From the NCBI RefSeq assembly GCF_022682495.2, contig NC_071390.1:171207220-171271219 (forward strand): a stretch of DNA of 64,000 bases, written 5' to 3'. The translations under genes were made by a program, and so were the position numbers. The notes beneath the pieces are model-generated. The model was not told where the DNA came from, ran no database searches, and saw nothing but the letters and a program-made list of their open reading frames with translations. This DNA is from Desmodus rotundus. Lineage: Eukaryota > Chordata > Mammalia > Chiroptera > Phyllostomidae. This document shows, one piece after another, positions 31,511-42,728 of this stretch; positions within the stretch are counted from its first letter, which is position 1, and the number at the start of each line of letters is the position of its first letter.

Positions 31511-34500
31511 TTTTTTACACTGAAAAACCGCTACTCTCCAGAACTGTCAGGCCAACCAAATATATCAATATCTTTATTCTAAAGCTACCATGGCATTTGG
31601 AGTCCCTTTTTATCATACAGTTTATTTTAACATGTATTCTTCCTGTCCGATTAAAGGTTATCTGATAATAGAAACTTACCAACACCTTACAATATCTTTT
31701 AAAATTTCTGTAAATATTTGTATATATAATGTGATCTGCACCTACTATAATCACTCAGGGTTTTCATTTTATAGGGGCTAATAGTCTAAATTGGAAATGA
31801 AAGCATATAAAATGTTTTCCACTGATTTGATTGATCAATATATGTATAATATCCTTACAATACAATTTATTTCCCTCAGGTCTTCGGAGACAGACTGTCT
31901 CATTGTCTTGAAGTCCCCATGGAGAGAAGTGTAAAGCCAGCTTGGTTACATCTACCTTGTGAGTAATTTGCTTTTTCCACTCAAATGCACAAAGAAAGCT
32001 TCCTTTGTGCTTGAATTTCGATAACTTAAACCTGATGCCCATTGGTGGTGATTGTTCCCTATCATATTTTATTGAAATATTGTCTGTTCATAGTATCTGC
32101 CAATTTAGTTCTCTCTTCCTTTAAGGGGAATATTCTTCTGTGAAAGGTTCGAAAACATACTGTTTTTCTCTTTGTTGTTTTTTAATTTTTTCTTTATTTC
32201 AAGTATATCAATTTTTCTTATGATATAATTGGTTTAATATTTTTTCACCTTTCTGATTTTCACAAGGTGTTTTTTCTTAATCTGTTGTGATTTGATTTCA
32301 GCTGCCTCTGTCGATTCCCTGCTAATTCTAATTTGTGTTAATTCAGTAATGATGTTGTTTTCTTCATCAGGTTTTTGATACATTTTTTCATCTTTTGTTG
32401 TTAGTTTATCTGCATGTCTTTCAGACTTGGTTTGTTAAATTCATATAGTAATATTTGTTCTAAAATGTAATATTTATGAAGAATTTTCTTTTGTTCCTTG
32501 GTTTATTTTTCTCTTCAATTTGATTATTTGTTTTTGAAATGCTATGTTGTTGCTATTCCTCCTTATTTTATCTTAGATAAATGTATATGGTTACTATTCC
32601 TTTTTTTTTTTTTTTAATTTGCTCACTCCTGGGCAGCTCAGTAACTTCTTGAATACTGAAAGTTTTCCCTTTTCTTTACTCATCTGGGACTGCTTTGTTT
32701 AGGCGTTTGGTGTTCTGTCCATTCCTCTGCAGCTGAGTGGCATGGGGGAATGGGGTGGTCCGCAATAGTGGGTGTGCAGTATTTATACGTTTTTATGTTT
32801 GATTCAGTGTCCTTTATCAAGTACCGTTTCTCCCAGATGTAAAGTATGATCTGTTCTCATGGCACAGTTATCATTGTATTATTTGTATTATGCCCCCGAC
32901 TCAGAGAGTAGCTGTGGAGTCTTGAGTTTCCTCCGTTGGCCAGGTTTTCCAGCCACTGTATCCACTGTTCTGCCAGTAACCACATACACTAGTTAGACGA
33001 GAAGGGATTTAAGGCTATCCACTTAGTTTGCTTTTTTTCACAAAGTTGGGGTGATCGTGAAAAGGCTGAGGGTCACTCAGCTTATTAGTAAGGCAGCCAG
33101 ATTCACAGTTCTGCAGAGACATAAAGCCTCTCAGCGACTATAGAAATTGCTATTTCATGCCATGGCCTCTAGTTTTTTAAGCATTAGATGGGTTTCTTTT
33201 CCATATATGTCTGCTGAAGGTAAATGTTTCTTTATTTCTACTATCTAGATTTTTTATTCATTTCATTAGATTCTGGACTGGTGGAGAGGAATTCTGTTAA
33301 TCAACTTTATTCTGCTATGTTAACCCTCAGCCCTCGTTCATATATTTTCTAGATAATATTTGTGTTGCCATTAAAAAAGCCCAAACTCTGGCATTGGTGA
33401 ATATTGGCTTATTTCTGGCTTAAGTAAACATCAGTTGTAATTGCTATCCTCATGCCCCCAACAGAAGCTTTACCAAAGGCGACTTCTTTTGCGGGATGCC
33501 ATCACTAGCAGGACCACTATCTGTGGCACTGTGAGAATAAAGACTTTGAGATAGCTGTCTGCAAGAAGCATGCTCTTTGACAAGGAAAAAGAAATACAAA
33601 CCATAGGTGTCCAGTTGTGTGATATTAAAAATAATCATCACATGGAAATAAGCAGTGAGATTTGAAAGAGTAAAGAATGCTTCGAGGAGAGATAGGAGTT
33701 TAAATCCCTTGGCTATTTTTAAAAGAGGATGAATTTGAATAGGATTTTCAAGGAGTAGTAGGGTTTGGACTTCCGATGACAAGGGAAAATGGTACTTGAG
33801 GTGATGGGGATTTTCGTGAGCAAAGGAGAAAAGACAAAGCAGGGGCTGTATTTGGATACATCGTATCAATCAATTCGCCTTTAGTTAAGGAACTAGAAAA
33901 GAGAGAATGTAAAGTGATGTTTTAAAAAGTCACCTTAGTGACTTTACGATTTTAACCTTCAACTTTGGAAGCTGCCCACAGATTTAAGATACTTCCCGTG
34001 TCAGATTCCATGTGTCGTAGCTGAAATATTTAGATTCCTTTCCTCTCATTGAAAAAAAAAAATTAGCTTGACTAGCAAGCCAACCTCATCTTATCGAGTT
34101 CAGATTCTAGCAGGCTGACATTAGTAACAACAGATTAGAGGTGTGAATTTCCTCAATTTATGTTAACAAGGTGCTAAATGCAAAGGCCAATTATGGCTCC
34201 CCCTGAATATCACCTTCCTGTCACGTGAATATCCAAGGAATGGGCTTGATCCAGGCATGGCCCTAGTCCTGTGGTATTTATAGGATTCTCAGCTGAAACT
34301 TATTGGATGCCTGAAAGTGTGGGTTGTAGATTCCTCGGGGTATTGAGAAATTTTGTGGGCTAGCTATAAATGACCCGATGCTTTCCAGAGCACCTGGCAA
34401 TAAATTCCAGCCCCTTTCACTTCCCACTTCTTCTGATGCAGGGTTATTAAATATAAAATATTGCATGCTGAAATTCACATAAAAATAGCCTAATTAGTAA

Positions 34501-34684
34501 TAGGAGGAAGTGACAGCAAGGGCACATGTGGGAAGAAAGGGATCATGGAGGGGGTGAGGATCAGCGTCTAGAATTGCAAAAACACAGGGAGTTCAACCCC
34601 CTGCCAGTGCCCTGCCTGCCCTACCGTTCCCTTCTGCTGATCTTTCCCATTGTGCAGACTATGTTTAATTTTCGTGACTTTTTT
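31511..34684. other. Unclassified sequence, T-rich in part
   Basis: Over 3 kb with no family recognised. Positions 32140-32640 are strikingly T-rich on the plus strand, with a T-run at 32600-32616, and could be the antisense of a very old A-rich LINE; I cannot show this. A minus-strand frame of 139 codons at 33450-33869 is the longest unexplained one here. It has no domain that I recognise, so I do not call it a gene. Confidence 0.35.
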
Positions 34685-34795
34685 ATTGGTCTTTTGTAAA
34701 TAAACATTTTATTGTAGGGTAGTTTTAGGTTTACAGAAAAGTTGGGAAGATAGTATGGAGAGTTCCCACATATACTCCTTACTCAAATACTGACT
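34685..34795 (-). repeat. L1-like 3' UTR fragment, antisense
   Basis: AAATAAACATTTTATTGTAG, GGTAGTTTTAGGTTTACAGA, AAAGTTGGGAAGATAGTATG and GAGAGTTCCCACATATACTCC match a common old L1 3' UTR text in antisense. Only about 110 bp is visible. Confidence 0.5.
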
Positions 34796-35194
34796 TGAAA
34801 GTAAATACCAGGATACAGACCCAATTCATTATGGAGAGGAGAGAGGGTTTGAGGATTTTTTTGTTTTTCTCCCTCTGATGTCTATCCTACCTCTGTTATA
34901 TTCAGTGTTATGCTCTAGTTTAGATTTTCAAAAATTCTGATGGAACAGGCTTACCAATATAATATTGTGACTCAGGTCTGTGTATGTTGCTCTTTGTGCC
35001 AACAGCAGAGTCGCTCAAAGCCTAGTCAGTGGGCCTCTCCTGCTCTGCAGGATGTTTGCACCCAGTCCTCAACGCAGCCAGTGGCTTGTGCCAGAATCTA
35101 AATCATCTGCATCGCTGAGTTTCTTGTAGCAAGACAGGTTTTTTTAGGGAGGAAGCCATGCAGTGATTCACATTCTGGTGGCACCCTGTGGTAC
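34796..35194. other. Unclassified sequence
   Basis: Nothing recognised between the L1 fragment and the L2 relic. Confidence 0.4.
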
Positions 35195-35352
35195 ATTCTC
35201 GTTGCTTTGTCTACCTGAAAGATGCCTATTCATTCTTCAAAGCCAGCCACCTTCATCACTTCCCCTGAGAAGCCTCTTCAAACACATGGACTTCCTCCCT
35301 AACTCTGGTGGTCCTTTACATCTCAGACCACCACCAGAATGCCGGTAGTTTG
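35195..35352 (+). repeat. L2 LINE fragment, sense
   Basis: CCTATTCATTCTTCAAAGCC, AGCCACCTTCATCACTTCCC and CTGAGAAGCCTCTTC match the L2 text CCTATTCATCCTTCAAGACCCAGCTCAAATGTCACC...GAGGCCTTCC. The small open frame across it is not a gene. Confidence 0.65.
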
Positions 35353-35949
35353 TGCAAGGTCCTAAAAGCACACAGAAGAGGATTCACAATGGCTGTGGAA
35401 TTGCATACATCTCAGATATATTGAGTTAAATTGGAAAGTTGATGGTCACCTAGTTTCTCCATAGTTTGATCATGAAGGCAGCATGTGTAATTCATATTGT
35501 GATTCAAGATTTTAAAAGGTAAGTGATCAATATTGATGTAATTGACACAATTGATGAAACTACAAAATAGCATCTAATAAATAGAAACTGTCCTACCTCC
35601 CCAGCTCTTTGGCAAAACTTTTAGGCTGATCTTTCACTACCAGTTCTTGGTACTTGCTACCTATTCCTTATAAGTGCTATGTTATGATACTCTTTGTTCT
35701 TGCCTTGTGTGTATGCTAACAAATGGAAAAGCTTTTATTTTTTTAATGTAAAATACCTATTTTAAATAAGATAGTAGGCCACTAATAGGAAATAGGATTC
35801 ATTTCCTAGTTCTAATCTTGTGCCCTTATCAGTGATAACACCATACACACACACACACACACACACAAAGTAGCCTTGAATGAATTAAATACCCATCTAC
35901 CACGGTGAGAGCAGACAGGAACTCTAAATTCTAATCTTAGGGTCTAGAG
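35353..35949. other. Unclassified sequence with a (CA)n run
   Basis: An (AC)n run of 12 units lies at 35844-35867. Nothing else recognised. Confidence 0.5.
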
Positions 35950-36200
35950 CAGTGGTATCAACCAAAAGCAACCAAGGATGACTTTGCCCCATAGATGACA
36001 TGTTTGGAAAATGTTTAATGTTTGGACAAGGTTTGGTTTTTTTCCCCTTTTGGTGACTTCATGCAGGGGCAGGGCCACGTGCTCTGGGCATTTAGTGCAT
36101 ACGGGTTAGAGAAGCTGCTAATGTACTACATACACAGGGCAGCCGTTAAACAGAGTATTACCTGGTCTAAAATGTCAGTAGTGCCAAGGTGGAGGCACAG
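35950..36200 (+). mobile_element. MER20 DNA transposon (hAT-Charlie, non-autonomous), sense
   Basis: It starts CAGTGGTATCAACC (MER20: CAGTGGTTCTCAACC). It contains GATGACTTTGCCCC and CAGGGCAGCCGTTAAACAG (MER20: ACAGGACAGCCCCCCA). It ends AAAATGTCAGTAGTGCCAAG followed by GTGGAGGCACAG (MER20: AAAATGTCAATAGTGCCGAGGTTGAGAAACCCTG). Its length of about 250 bp is slightly over the family's usual 219 bp, with a T-rich expansion near 36045. MER20 copies have been linked to gene regulation in the placenta, but nothing here shows activity. Confidence 0.85.
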
Positions 36201-36694
36201 TGGTTTACAAGACTACGAGATACATACTAAGAGGCTAATAGATTTTTCTTGGGAAAAAAAGAATCTATCTTGAAGGAAGCTGAGGTCTTACATGTTACAT
36301 GTGTCAGCTAACATATAAGGGCACTTATTCCAATTTAGGGTTTATAAAAGCTTCCTAGAAGCAATAGTCCCTGAGATTAAATTTAAGTATATACTAAAAG
36401 AATAAAGTTGTAGTGTATTTTACAGAAAGAGTGACTGCATGCAAGAATACATGAAACTATTAAGTGAGTTGGTATCTGCAGGAAACTTTGTACAGTTTGC
36501 TATTAATTAAAAGCAAGGCAGGGAGTGGGTAAATATGAGGGTGGAAGGTAGTGAGGTAGATTTTTCATCATTGGAGGTCTGGGAACTCTCAGAAGGGCAT
36601 GCGCAGGATGAATAAGATGGTTGCGATGTTTTATACTCAGGAATTTCACAATCTGAGATGTGAAACATACAGGTAAGATAATAAATCTTAATAC
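36201..36694. other. Unclassified sequence
   Basis: No gene or repeat recognised. Confidence 0.4.
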
Positions 36695-37190
36695 TCTGCC
36701 TTAAGTGTCATGGTAGAGATACACACAGGATGGGAGGACAGGGAGACAACCAACACAGAGAGAGACTGGAAAGGCTTTCTCGGGGAGGTGGCATGGTTAT
36801 ATTTGAACTGAACCCTACGGGGTGAGTCACAGTCAGCTGCATGACAGTGGAAAGTGGGGAGGTGTTTATTCCAGACAAAAAGAAAGGAGCACAGAACAGT
36901 GGGGAAGGAGAGTAGGACGAAATGTCATATTTCAAGTGGTCCAACATGGGTATCACATATTGTGTGAAGTGAAGAGAGCGGTGAGAGACGAGGCGGGAAA
37001 AGAAGGAGGAGGGGTCAGAAGGTAATGAGATTCCATTTGTGGCTGAAGGTTGGACAGATGATAGAATGCCATTGAAGGAAGTAAAATAATGGGAACAACA
37101 CCAAGGAGGCTGGACAGGATACCATGAGGGTCTTCTAAGCAAGAGTACCTGGTGGCCCCAGTGAGACCTTCTAACGTACATGAACATGGT
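36695..37190 (-). repeat. L2 LINE fragment, antisense
   Basis: CTGGAAAGGCTTTCTCGGGG, AGGTGGCATGGTTATATTTG and AACTGAACCCTACGG correspond to antisense L2 (GGAAGGCCTCACTGAGAAGGTGACATTTGAGC). Further along come AGAATGCCATTGAAGGAAGT and GCACAGAACAGTGG. A minus-strand open frame of 159 codons (36708-37187) is the longest in the window. It falls wholly in the non-coding 3' part of L2, so I treat it as chance. Confidence 0.6.
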
Positions 37191-37479
37191 ATTTGCTTAT
37201 AACTTTCAAAATGTAAAATATTTTTAAGGAGCCCACTATTCAAATGAAACAAATATGGACACTTGCCTCCAGAAGTTAGAGGGGAGACAGACACCTGAAT
37301 ATTCACTGACACCACAGGCAAGAAATAGCGCACCCCATGCACAGGGAGCAGGTGCATCGCAGTGGGAACTCAGAGCAGGCAGAGGAAACTTCCATGTAGA
37401 GAATCAGAAAGGATTCTGTGACAGTGTGGCAGTAGAGAAAGCTACTAGTATCATAAAATCCACAGGACGTTAATAGGTG

Positions 37480-37675
37480 TCAATTATTAAACGTTTATTA
37501 TGTGCAGAATGCTTCATGGACAGTATCTCTGTTCAGTGTTACAATAAACCTAAGTGTTAGGTGCAGTCATCATCTCCATTTTACAGGTGAGGAAGCTGGG
37601 CTATAAAGAGGGTCAGGGATTGGCCCAAAGCCACTCAACTGTTAAATAGCAAAATCAGGAGTGAATCCAGGTGTG
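37480..37675 (-). repeat. MIR SINE, antisense
   Basis: AACGTTTATTATGTGCAGAA, CATCTCCATTTTACAGGTGA, GGAAGCTGGGCTATAAAGAG, GGATTGGCCCAAAGCCACTC and AGGAGTGAATCCAGGTGTGG follow antisense MIR in order. A well-preserved copy. Confidence 0.8.
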
Positions 37676-38787
37676 GATGAAACAAATAACTTTTAGGGAG
37701 GGGGAGAAGGGAGGATCAGGTTTCCCCTGTGGAGGAAAGAGCATCATTACAGGGGCTATTCCGGGTACAGATGGAGAAAACAGAACGACTCATTTTGCCA
37801 GGAGCTTGCATTGGGTAAAGGATGTTCAGATTAGCAGATTTTCCCAAGCCATGTGGACAAACAAGCCCCTAAGAATCTCTCGTAATTTAGATATTTCAGT
37901 GAGCACCATACATAAGTAAACTCCTAAGGCGAAGTCTAGCCATCCACCCATTGCTTTGTTCCAGCTCTCTGAGGTGAGCCATCTTGAATAGTTTAGGACA
38001 ATTACTTGATCACACATTTCCTAATTGACAAAAAATGTTAATATTATCTTCAAAATCCCTCACTGCCTAGTTGCCAGTGGAGCAGGCATGGAACAGATGC
38101 CAAAGACAGCTTGGAAACTTCCAAGAGGCTTGGCAACAGCGATTGCTATGAGTCCCTTACCTGCTGCGTCCAGAGTTGGCAACACGGGCGGCACTGTGCC
38201 TGCCAAGGGCTCAGAGGTGGCCTGTGCAGGGGCCACTTAAAAATCCACGACAAAAACAGAGACCAAGTATATAGACTTTTAATCCCCAGCTGGGAAAAAA
38301 TTTATTATTTCAAGGAAATACTGTCTTTTCATATTTTATCACTGCATTTATACTCCAGATCGGGCATAGGTCAAAAGGATTCTAGCAAAATTGAGTGTCA
38401 ACTGACCACATTCTTCTAATATGTCTTGCTGAATATTTCTTCTGACTTAAAAAAAATACTGAGGGGGTTGGGGTGCCCTGAGTAAAGACATGCCTGTCAG
38501 GCCTCTAGCCATCCTGGTAGCCACAGCTCTCCCTCTTCACCCCAGTCCTCCCGCCCACCGGGCCTGGGCAGGCCCTCCCATGCTTGCTCATTCCCACCAG
38601 GCTGTGCCCTGCCCTTCCCAGGGCCTGCTCCTTGTCTCCCCCAGTGTCCTCCCCTCTGAACTGCCTTCTCCAGCTTCAGGCTGGCATTTGATGTGTTTCC
38701 CTCAGTTGCACCTTTTATAAACACTTCAGTTTTAACCCTCCTTCTAAAGTCTAACCGGTAGGCAAACTTTAGAAGAGTTGTCTCTGA
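37676..38787. other. Unclassified sequence, partly C-rich
   Basis: No gene recognised. Positions 38490-38700 are C-rich with CCTCCC and CCTGCC units and could be an L2 relic (sense). Complementary open frames here (38490-38720 plus, 38497-38856 minus) follow from the base composition. Confidence 0.35.
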
Positions 38788-38933
38788 GGCCCAACCAGTG
38801 TGGCCCAGTTGGTTGGGCAGCCCCCCCCTCTCTGTCACATGGATGTTTCTCTCCATCTCTTTCTCCCTCCCTTACCCTCTCTCTAAAAACAAATAAATAC
38901 AATGCCTGAAAAAAAATAAAAAAGCTTTCTCTT
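38788..38933 (+). mobile_element. Ves SINE, sense, internally deleted
   Basis: The head (GGCCCAACCAGTGTGGCCCA, GTTGGTTGGGCA) is followed, without the usual box B half, by CACATGGATGTTTCTCTCCA, TCTCTTTCTCCCTCCC, TACCCTCTCTCTAAAAAC and an A-rich tail. About 60-80 bases of the middle are missing, and a C-run marks the join near 38821. It is tRNA-derived and L1-mobilised, and non-coding. Confidence 0.85.
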
Positions 38934-40575
38934 ACAATGCAAGTCCGCTCCAGAGGCTTGCTCAGGTTTCTGCTTTGTTGTGCTCTAGAAGAACAGTTTG
39001 TGAGTGGCAGGTCGCACCAAGTCGCGCACAGGCGTGTTATCTCACCCTCAGTGAGGCCCACACGACCAGTCGGTTCCTGCTGGGATGGTCCAGTGGCTCC
39101 ATTATGACATGTTCACTGAAAGGTTTCATCCATTGATGGCGCTTGCCTACATTAATTGCTTTTCTCAGGGTACCAGAGGGTGGTTTTTTAAATTCTATTT
39201 AAGTCCTTCCACTTATTAGCTGAGGATTTTTCTACAAAAAAGAGAACTCTTCGACAAAAGCTACTTGGTGACATCAAAATATAGTCCATACAAAAAGCAG
39301 AATAAATTCTTATTTCCTTTAAGAATGATTATTTTAGAGAAAGAAGTTGCTGTCCTAGTAAATTTTAGTGGCACCCAGTGAGTTTGCTCTCTCCCTTCCT
39401 CTTTTCCTCCCTCGCCTCTCTTTTTCTTCCTCCCCTCTCTTTTCTGAATAACACTATGGATTTTAATATATTCAATGTATTTTAATTAGTGACACTTATT
39501 AGTTTTATTAATATTGTTATTGCTACTATTATTATTATTGCTACTATATGCTTACATTTCTTGCTTATGGCCTACAAGAGACACTTTATATCTGCTCCTG
39601 GGTCCTTTTGAAATGAGCACGTTGTCTTTAGGAGCTTTCTTGCATTTTGCACAAGAAGTCTTCGACTCCTCTTGGGTGTTTTCCGCGTCCGACTTGCAAC
39701 TACTGGCTCTTCCCCCTGGAGCAGGTTGTCTGCAGAAGAGTCTGGGGGCTGGCCCTTGTCACGGCTGCTGGGTTGGCAGAGCTGCTGGGCATGTTCAGCG
39801 GGCAGAGCTAAGCTGTGTATGGTTCAAAAATAACAGAATAAAAATAAAAACTGTGAGTCTATGCTAACATTTTCAAATTTAGGATTAACATGACAAAATA
39901 TTATTTAAAGTATTTGATGCGATATTTATATTTCATTTTTGGATACCGAGACCATTCATCCCGTTAACATCATTTTTATTTGAATTTTTGTAGTGAGTGT
40001 ACACATATATATACACACATATGGCCTTAATATAATAGCAGAAACATTAATAGAAACACGACACTATTGAATGCTGTTTAGGGTTACGAACAGCCCTACT
40101 AAAGCTTAGATGGCATTTCACTATGGGTAAACGGTAAATTAGTGTAATTTAAAATCACTTTAAGTAATCGTTTCCTCTGGGTGCCTGTCACCGTATTTGT
40201 TTTAGAGTTCTATTTCCAATTTTTAGGTGTTGCTTTGTTTTACATTTCCATTTAATTTTATTTTGCAATATGTAAAACATGTAATGTTTCCAAATGTAGA
40301 GCTGCAACAAAGTATATTTTAGAGAGTTTACATTCCTTCTTGTCAGAATATTAAATTTTTAAATAATTCATATTTTAGGTTGTAATGGAGAACTTTTTAT
40401 ATAATTACACGTTAAGGAAGGGAAACATATTTCTTCTTAATCATGATATTTTGAGTACTTCCTATAACTTAAGAACAAAAAAGCCTCTTTTAATTTGTTT
40501 TTTAACCCATCCTTACATAGAAACCCATCATTTGTGAGATGCTATGAACAAAAACTTACAAAAATATTAAACATA
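38934..40575. other. Unclassified sequence with simple-repeat patches
   Basis: A CT-rich patch lies at 39388-39445. A TTA/TTG-rich patch at 39495-39547 translates as a leucine run, which explains the frame at 39514-39867. No gene recognised. Confidence 0.4.
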
Positions 40576-40592
40576 TATTTGCATACATTTTT

Positions 40593-40801
40593 TAAAAAGA
40601 TTTTATTTATTTACTTTTTAGAGAGAGGGGGAGGGAAGGAGAAAGACAGGAAGAGAAACATCAATGTGTGGTCGCCTCTCACGAGCCCCCCCATGAGGAA
40701 CCTGGCCCACAAGCCAGGCTTGTGCCCTGACTGGGAATCGAACCTGCAAACTTTTGGTCTGCAGGCCCGTGCTCAATCTTCTGAGCCACACAATCCAGGG
40801 C
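40593..40801 (-). mobile_element. Ves SINE, antisense, with 17-bp TSD
   Basis: T-rich tail first, then the AGAGAGAGGGGGAGGGAAGG purine tract, GAGGAACCTGGCCCACAAGC, TGCCCTGACTGGGAATCGAA (box B region) and the head CACACAATCCAGGGCT. It is flanked by TATTTGCATACATTTTT (40576-40592) and TATTTGCATGCATTTTT (40802-40818), one mismatch in 17. It is a near full-length copy. The open frame at 40495-40962 simply runs through it. Confidence 0.93.
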
Positions 40802-40818
40802 TATTTGCATGCATTTTT

Positions 40819-41294
40819 AAAACTGTGGTAACAGCATGTAACATGAGATCGAACCTCTCCAGCTGTTACGTGCACTGTCGAGCATGGTTAACTGAGAGCG
40901 TAACGCTGCACAGCAGAGCTTCAGAACTGTCCTCCTTGCACAGCCGAAACTCATGTCGTTGAACACCAGCTCCCCACACAGCAAAACTTACAGATAGTAA
41001 TTTGTGTACTTTTATCATAACCCAGCACGGTTAGCTCCATGTGGAATGTCAATGCCTGCCTCTCAATCACCTGTTATGAAGAGTTGTCTTTAACCTATAC
41101 TAAAGTTTGCTTACAAAAGCTAGTTATCACTAATATTATTGCTATAGCTAGCTCTATGCTAAGTCCAAATCAAATATATAAAAAATGTAAATATTATTTA
41201 ATGTACTGTGTCACAAAATTTATATGGATACTGATAATATAATAATTTATACTAATTGATATACATATATAAAAGCATTGGTATTATTAACAAA
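40819..41294. other. Unclassified sequence
   Basis: A+T-rich, no gene or repeat recognised. Confidence 0.4.
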
Positions 41295-41500
41295 AGCTAA
41301 CTTGTGCTGAGTGCACGTAATGGGCCCATCACCAAGCCGGGAGCTTCTTATGCCTCCGCTCCTTTAACCTTACAGTGGCCCTAACTGGGAGAATGCAGTA
41401 GAATTATCCCATTTACAAATGAGGTCACTCTGCCTACAGAAGCCTGAGAAACTAGTCTACAGCCACCCTAATGAGTAGTGAGTCTCAGGTCTTATCATTG
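41295..41500 (-). repeat. MIR SINE, antisense
   Basis: GCTGAGTGCACGTAATGGGC, CTCCTTTAACCTTACAGTGG, ATTATCCCATTTACAAATGA and GAGGTCACTCTGCC, then TAGTCTACAGCCACCCTAA, follow antisense MIR in order with much divergence. Confidence 0.65.
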
Positions 41501-42051
41501 AAATTCAGAGAATTAATCTCTTAGAACATGAAGGTAGTAATAATCTGAATGTGATTTCAGTCTGTACTGTTCCAAAGTCTGTGCTGTATCAATTCTATCA
41601 TGTTTCCATGTGCAACCTTGCAACAGAGAAAAGATTAAACATTAATAGCAACTTGCATTTTTTATAGTCTTGTGTAAGATGTGGGGATCAAATTAGGAAG
41701 GCTTTGGTGACCATTGCTGCAAATTAAGTTTTTACTGACTTATTCAACAAATACGTGTGAGCCTATGTAATAGGTTCATCTCGTAGAGCTTAGAAAACAG
41801 CTAACGCTCTAATGGGAGGGCAGATTTTGACAAATTACCATTTCATGTTAAAGAATTACCCATGCTCTAAAGAAAAAAGTAAAAGAGTAAGGGACCGGGA
41901 ATGACTGATGCAGGCGGCTGATTCAGGAAAGAGGGTTCTGGAAGGGCCCTTTGAGAATGTGATATCTGAGCTGAGACCCGAATGAAATGAGAAAGTGAGT
42001 CTGTAGGGAGGAGAAAAGCAAGTGCAAAGTCATTGAGGCAAGGCCAGTGTG

Positions 42052-42614
42052 CATCAGGCAGACTCCAAGGTGAGCCCTATGACTTCCCACTTCCTCAGGT
42101 CCATGACTATGTAATCCCCACCTGTTGAGTTTACATCATGACTTGCTTCTAACTAGTGAATATGGCAAAGGTTGTGGGATGTCACTTTCTTGATTCAGTT
42201 CAATTCTATGTCAAAGATATGACAGGACCTAATTCCCACGTCCCTGCTATGCTATATAGGACTCCATTTTAGCAGACTGGAGTGAGAGACTGCTCCCTGC
42301 TGGTTTTGGAGAAGGAAGCTTCTATACTGTAGCTGTCTGTGGAGAGGGCCATTTAACAAAGGACTGCAGGGCGCCTGTGAGAGCTGCAAGTTTCAGTCCT
42401 ACAACCTCACGGAGCTGACTTCTGCCCAAAACCACATGAGTTTTGGAGAAGGTCTCAAAGTCCAGATGAGAACCTGATTCCAGCCTCAGAGGACCCTAAG
42501 CACAGGACCTAAATATGCCCTTGTGTGGTCTCCTGACGCATGGAGATAATAAATGTGTGTTGTTTTATGATGCACAGTAGTGGTAGCTTGTTACATAGCA
42601 ATAAAAAATCAACG
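42052..42614 (+). mobile_element. MaLR/MLT1-like LTR, sense, inserted in L2
   Basis: ATGACTTGCTTCTAACTAGT, GAATATGGCAAAGGTTGTGG, GATGTCACTTTCTTGATTC and AACTGGTTT-type landmarks come first. These are followed by CTGTGGAGAGGGCCATTTAA, AACCTCACGGAGCTGACTTC, then AGATAATAAATGTGTGTTG, TTTTATGATGC and TTGTTACATAGCAATAAAAA. The layout is a complete MaLR-class LTR of about 560 bp. A 7-bp direct repeat, CAGTGTG, sits at both edges (42045-42051 and 42615-42621). There is no internal retroviral sequence. Confidence 0.75.
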
Positions 42615-42689
42615 CAGTGTGTTATAGAGAAAGAGCCATGGAAGGTTTGCTGTTGAGAAGGTGTCAATGGGAAGAGCAGGAGGAGGGAG

Positions 42690-42728
42690 ATTGCTCTCTT
42701 AATCAGGAAATCAGATTAAGAGAGCAAT
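42690..42728. repeat. Perfect 15-bp inverted repeat (hairpin)
   Basis: The left arm ATTGCTCTCTTAATC (42690-42704) and right arm GATTAAGAGAGCAAT (42714-42728) are exact reverse complements with a 9-base spacer. It is not part of an element that I recognise. Confidence 0.95.

Noticed and set aside
33450..33869. Minus-strand open frame of 139 codons with hydrophobic stretches
   Set aside because: No domain recognised, no splice-site context, and the length is within chance for A+T-moderate DNA. A translated search would settle it.
36708..37187. Minus-strand open frame of 159 codons, the longest in the window
   Set aside because: It lies wholly within an antisense L2 relic, in the L2 non-coding 3' part, and shows no recognisable domain. 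Serine- and proline-rich text here follows from the base composition.
40495..40962. Open frame of 155 codons
   Set aside because: Its middle is an antisense Ves SINE, and the flanks have no coding character.
42690..42728. Rho-independent terminator
   Set aside because: The genome is mammalian, so a bacterial terminator does not apply. There is also no T-run after the stem.
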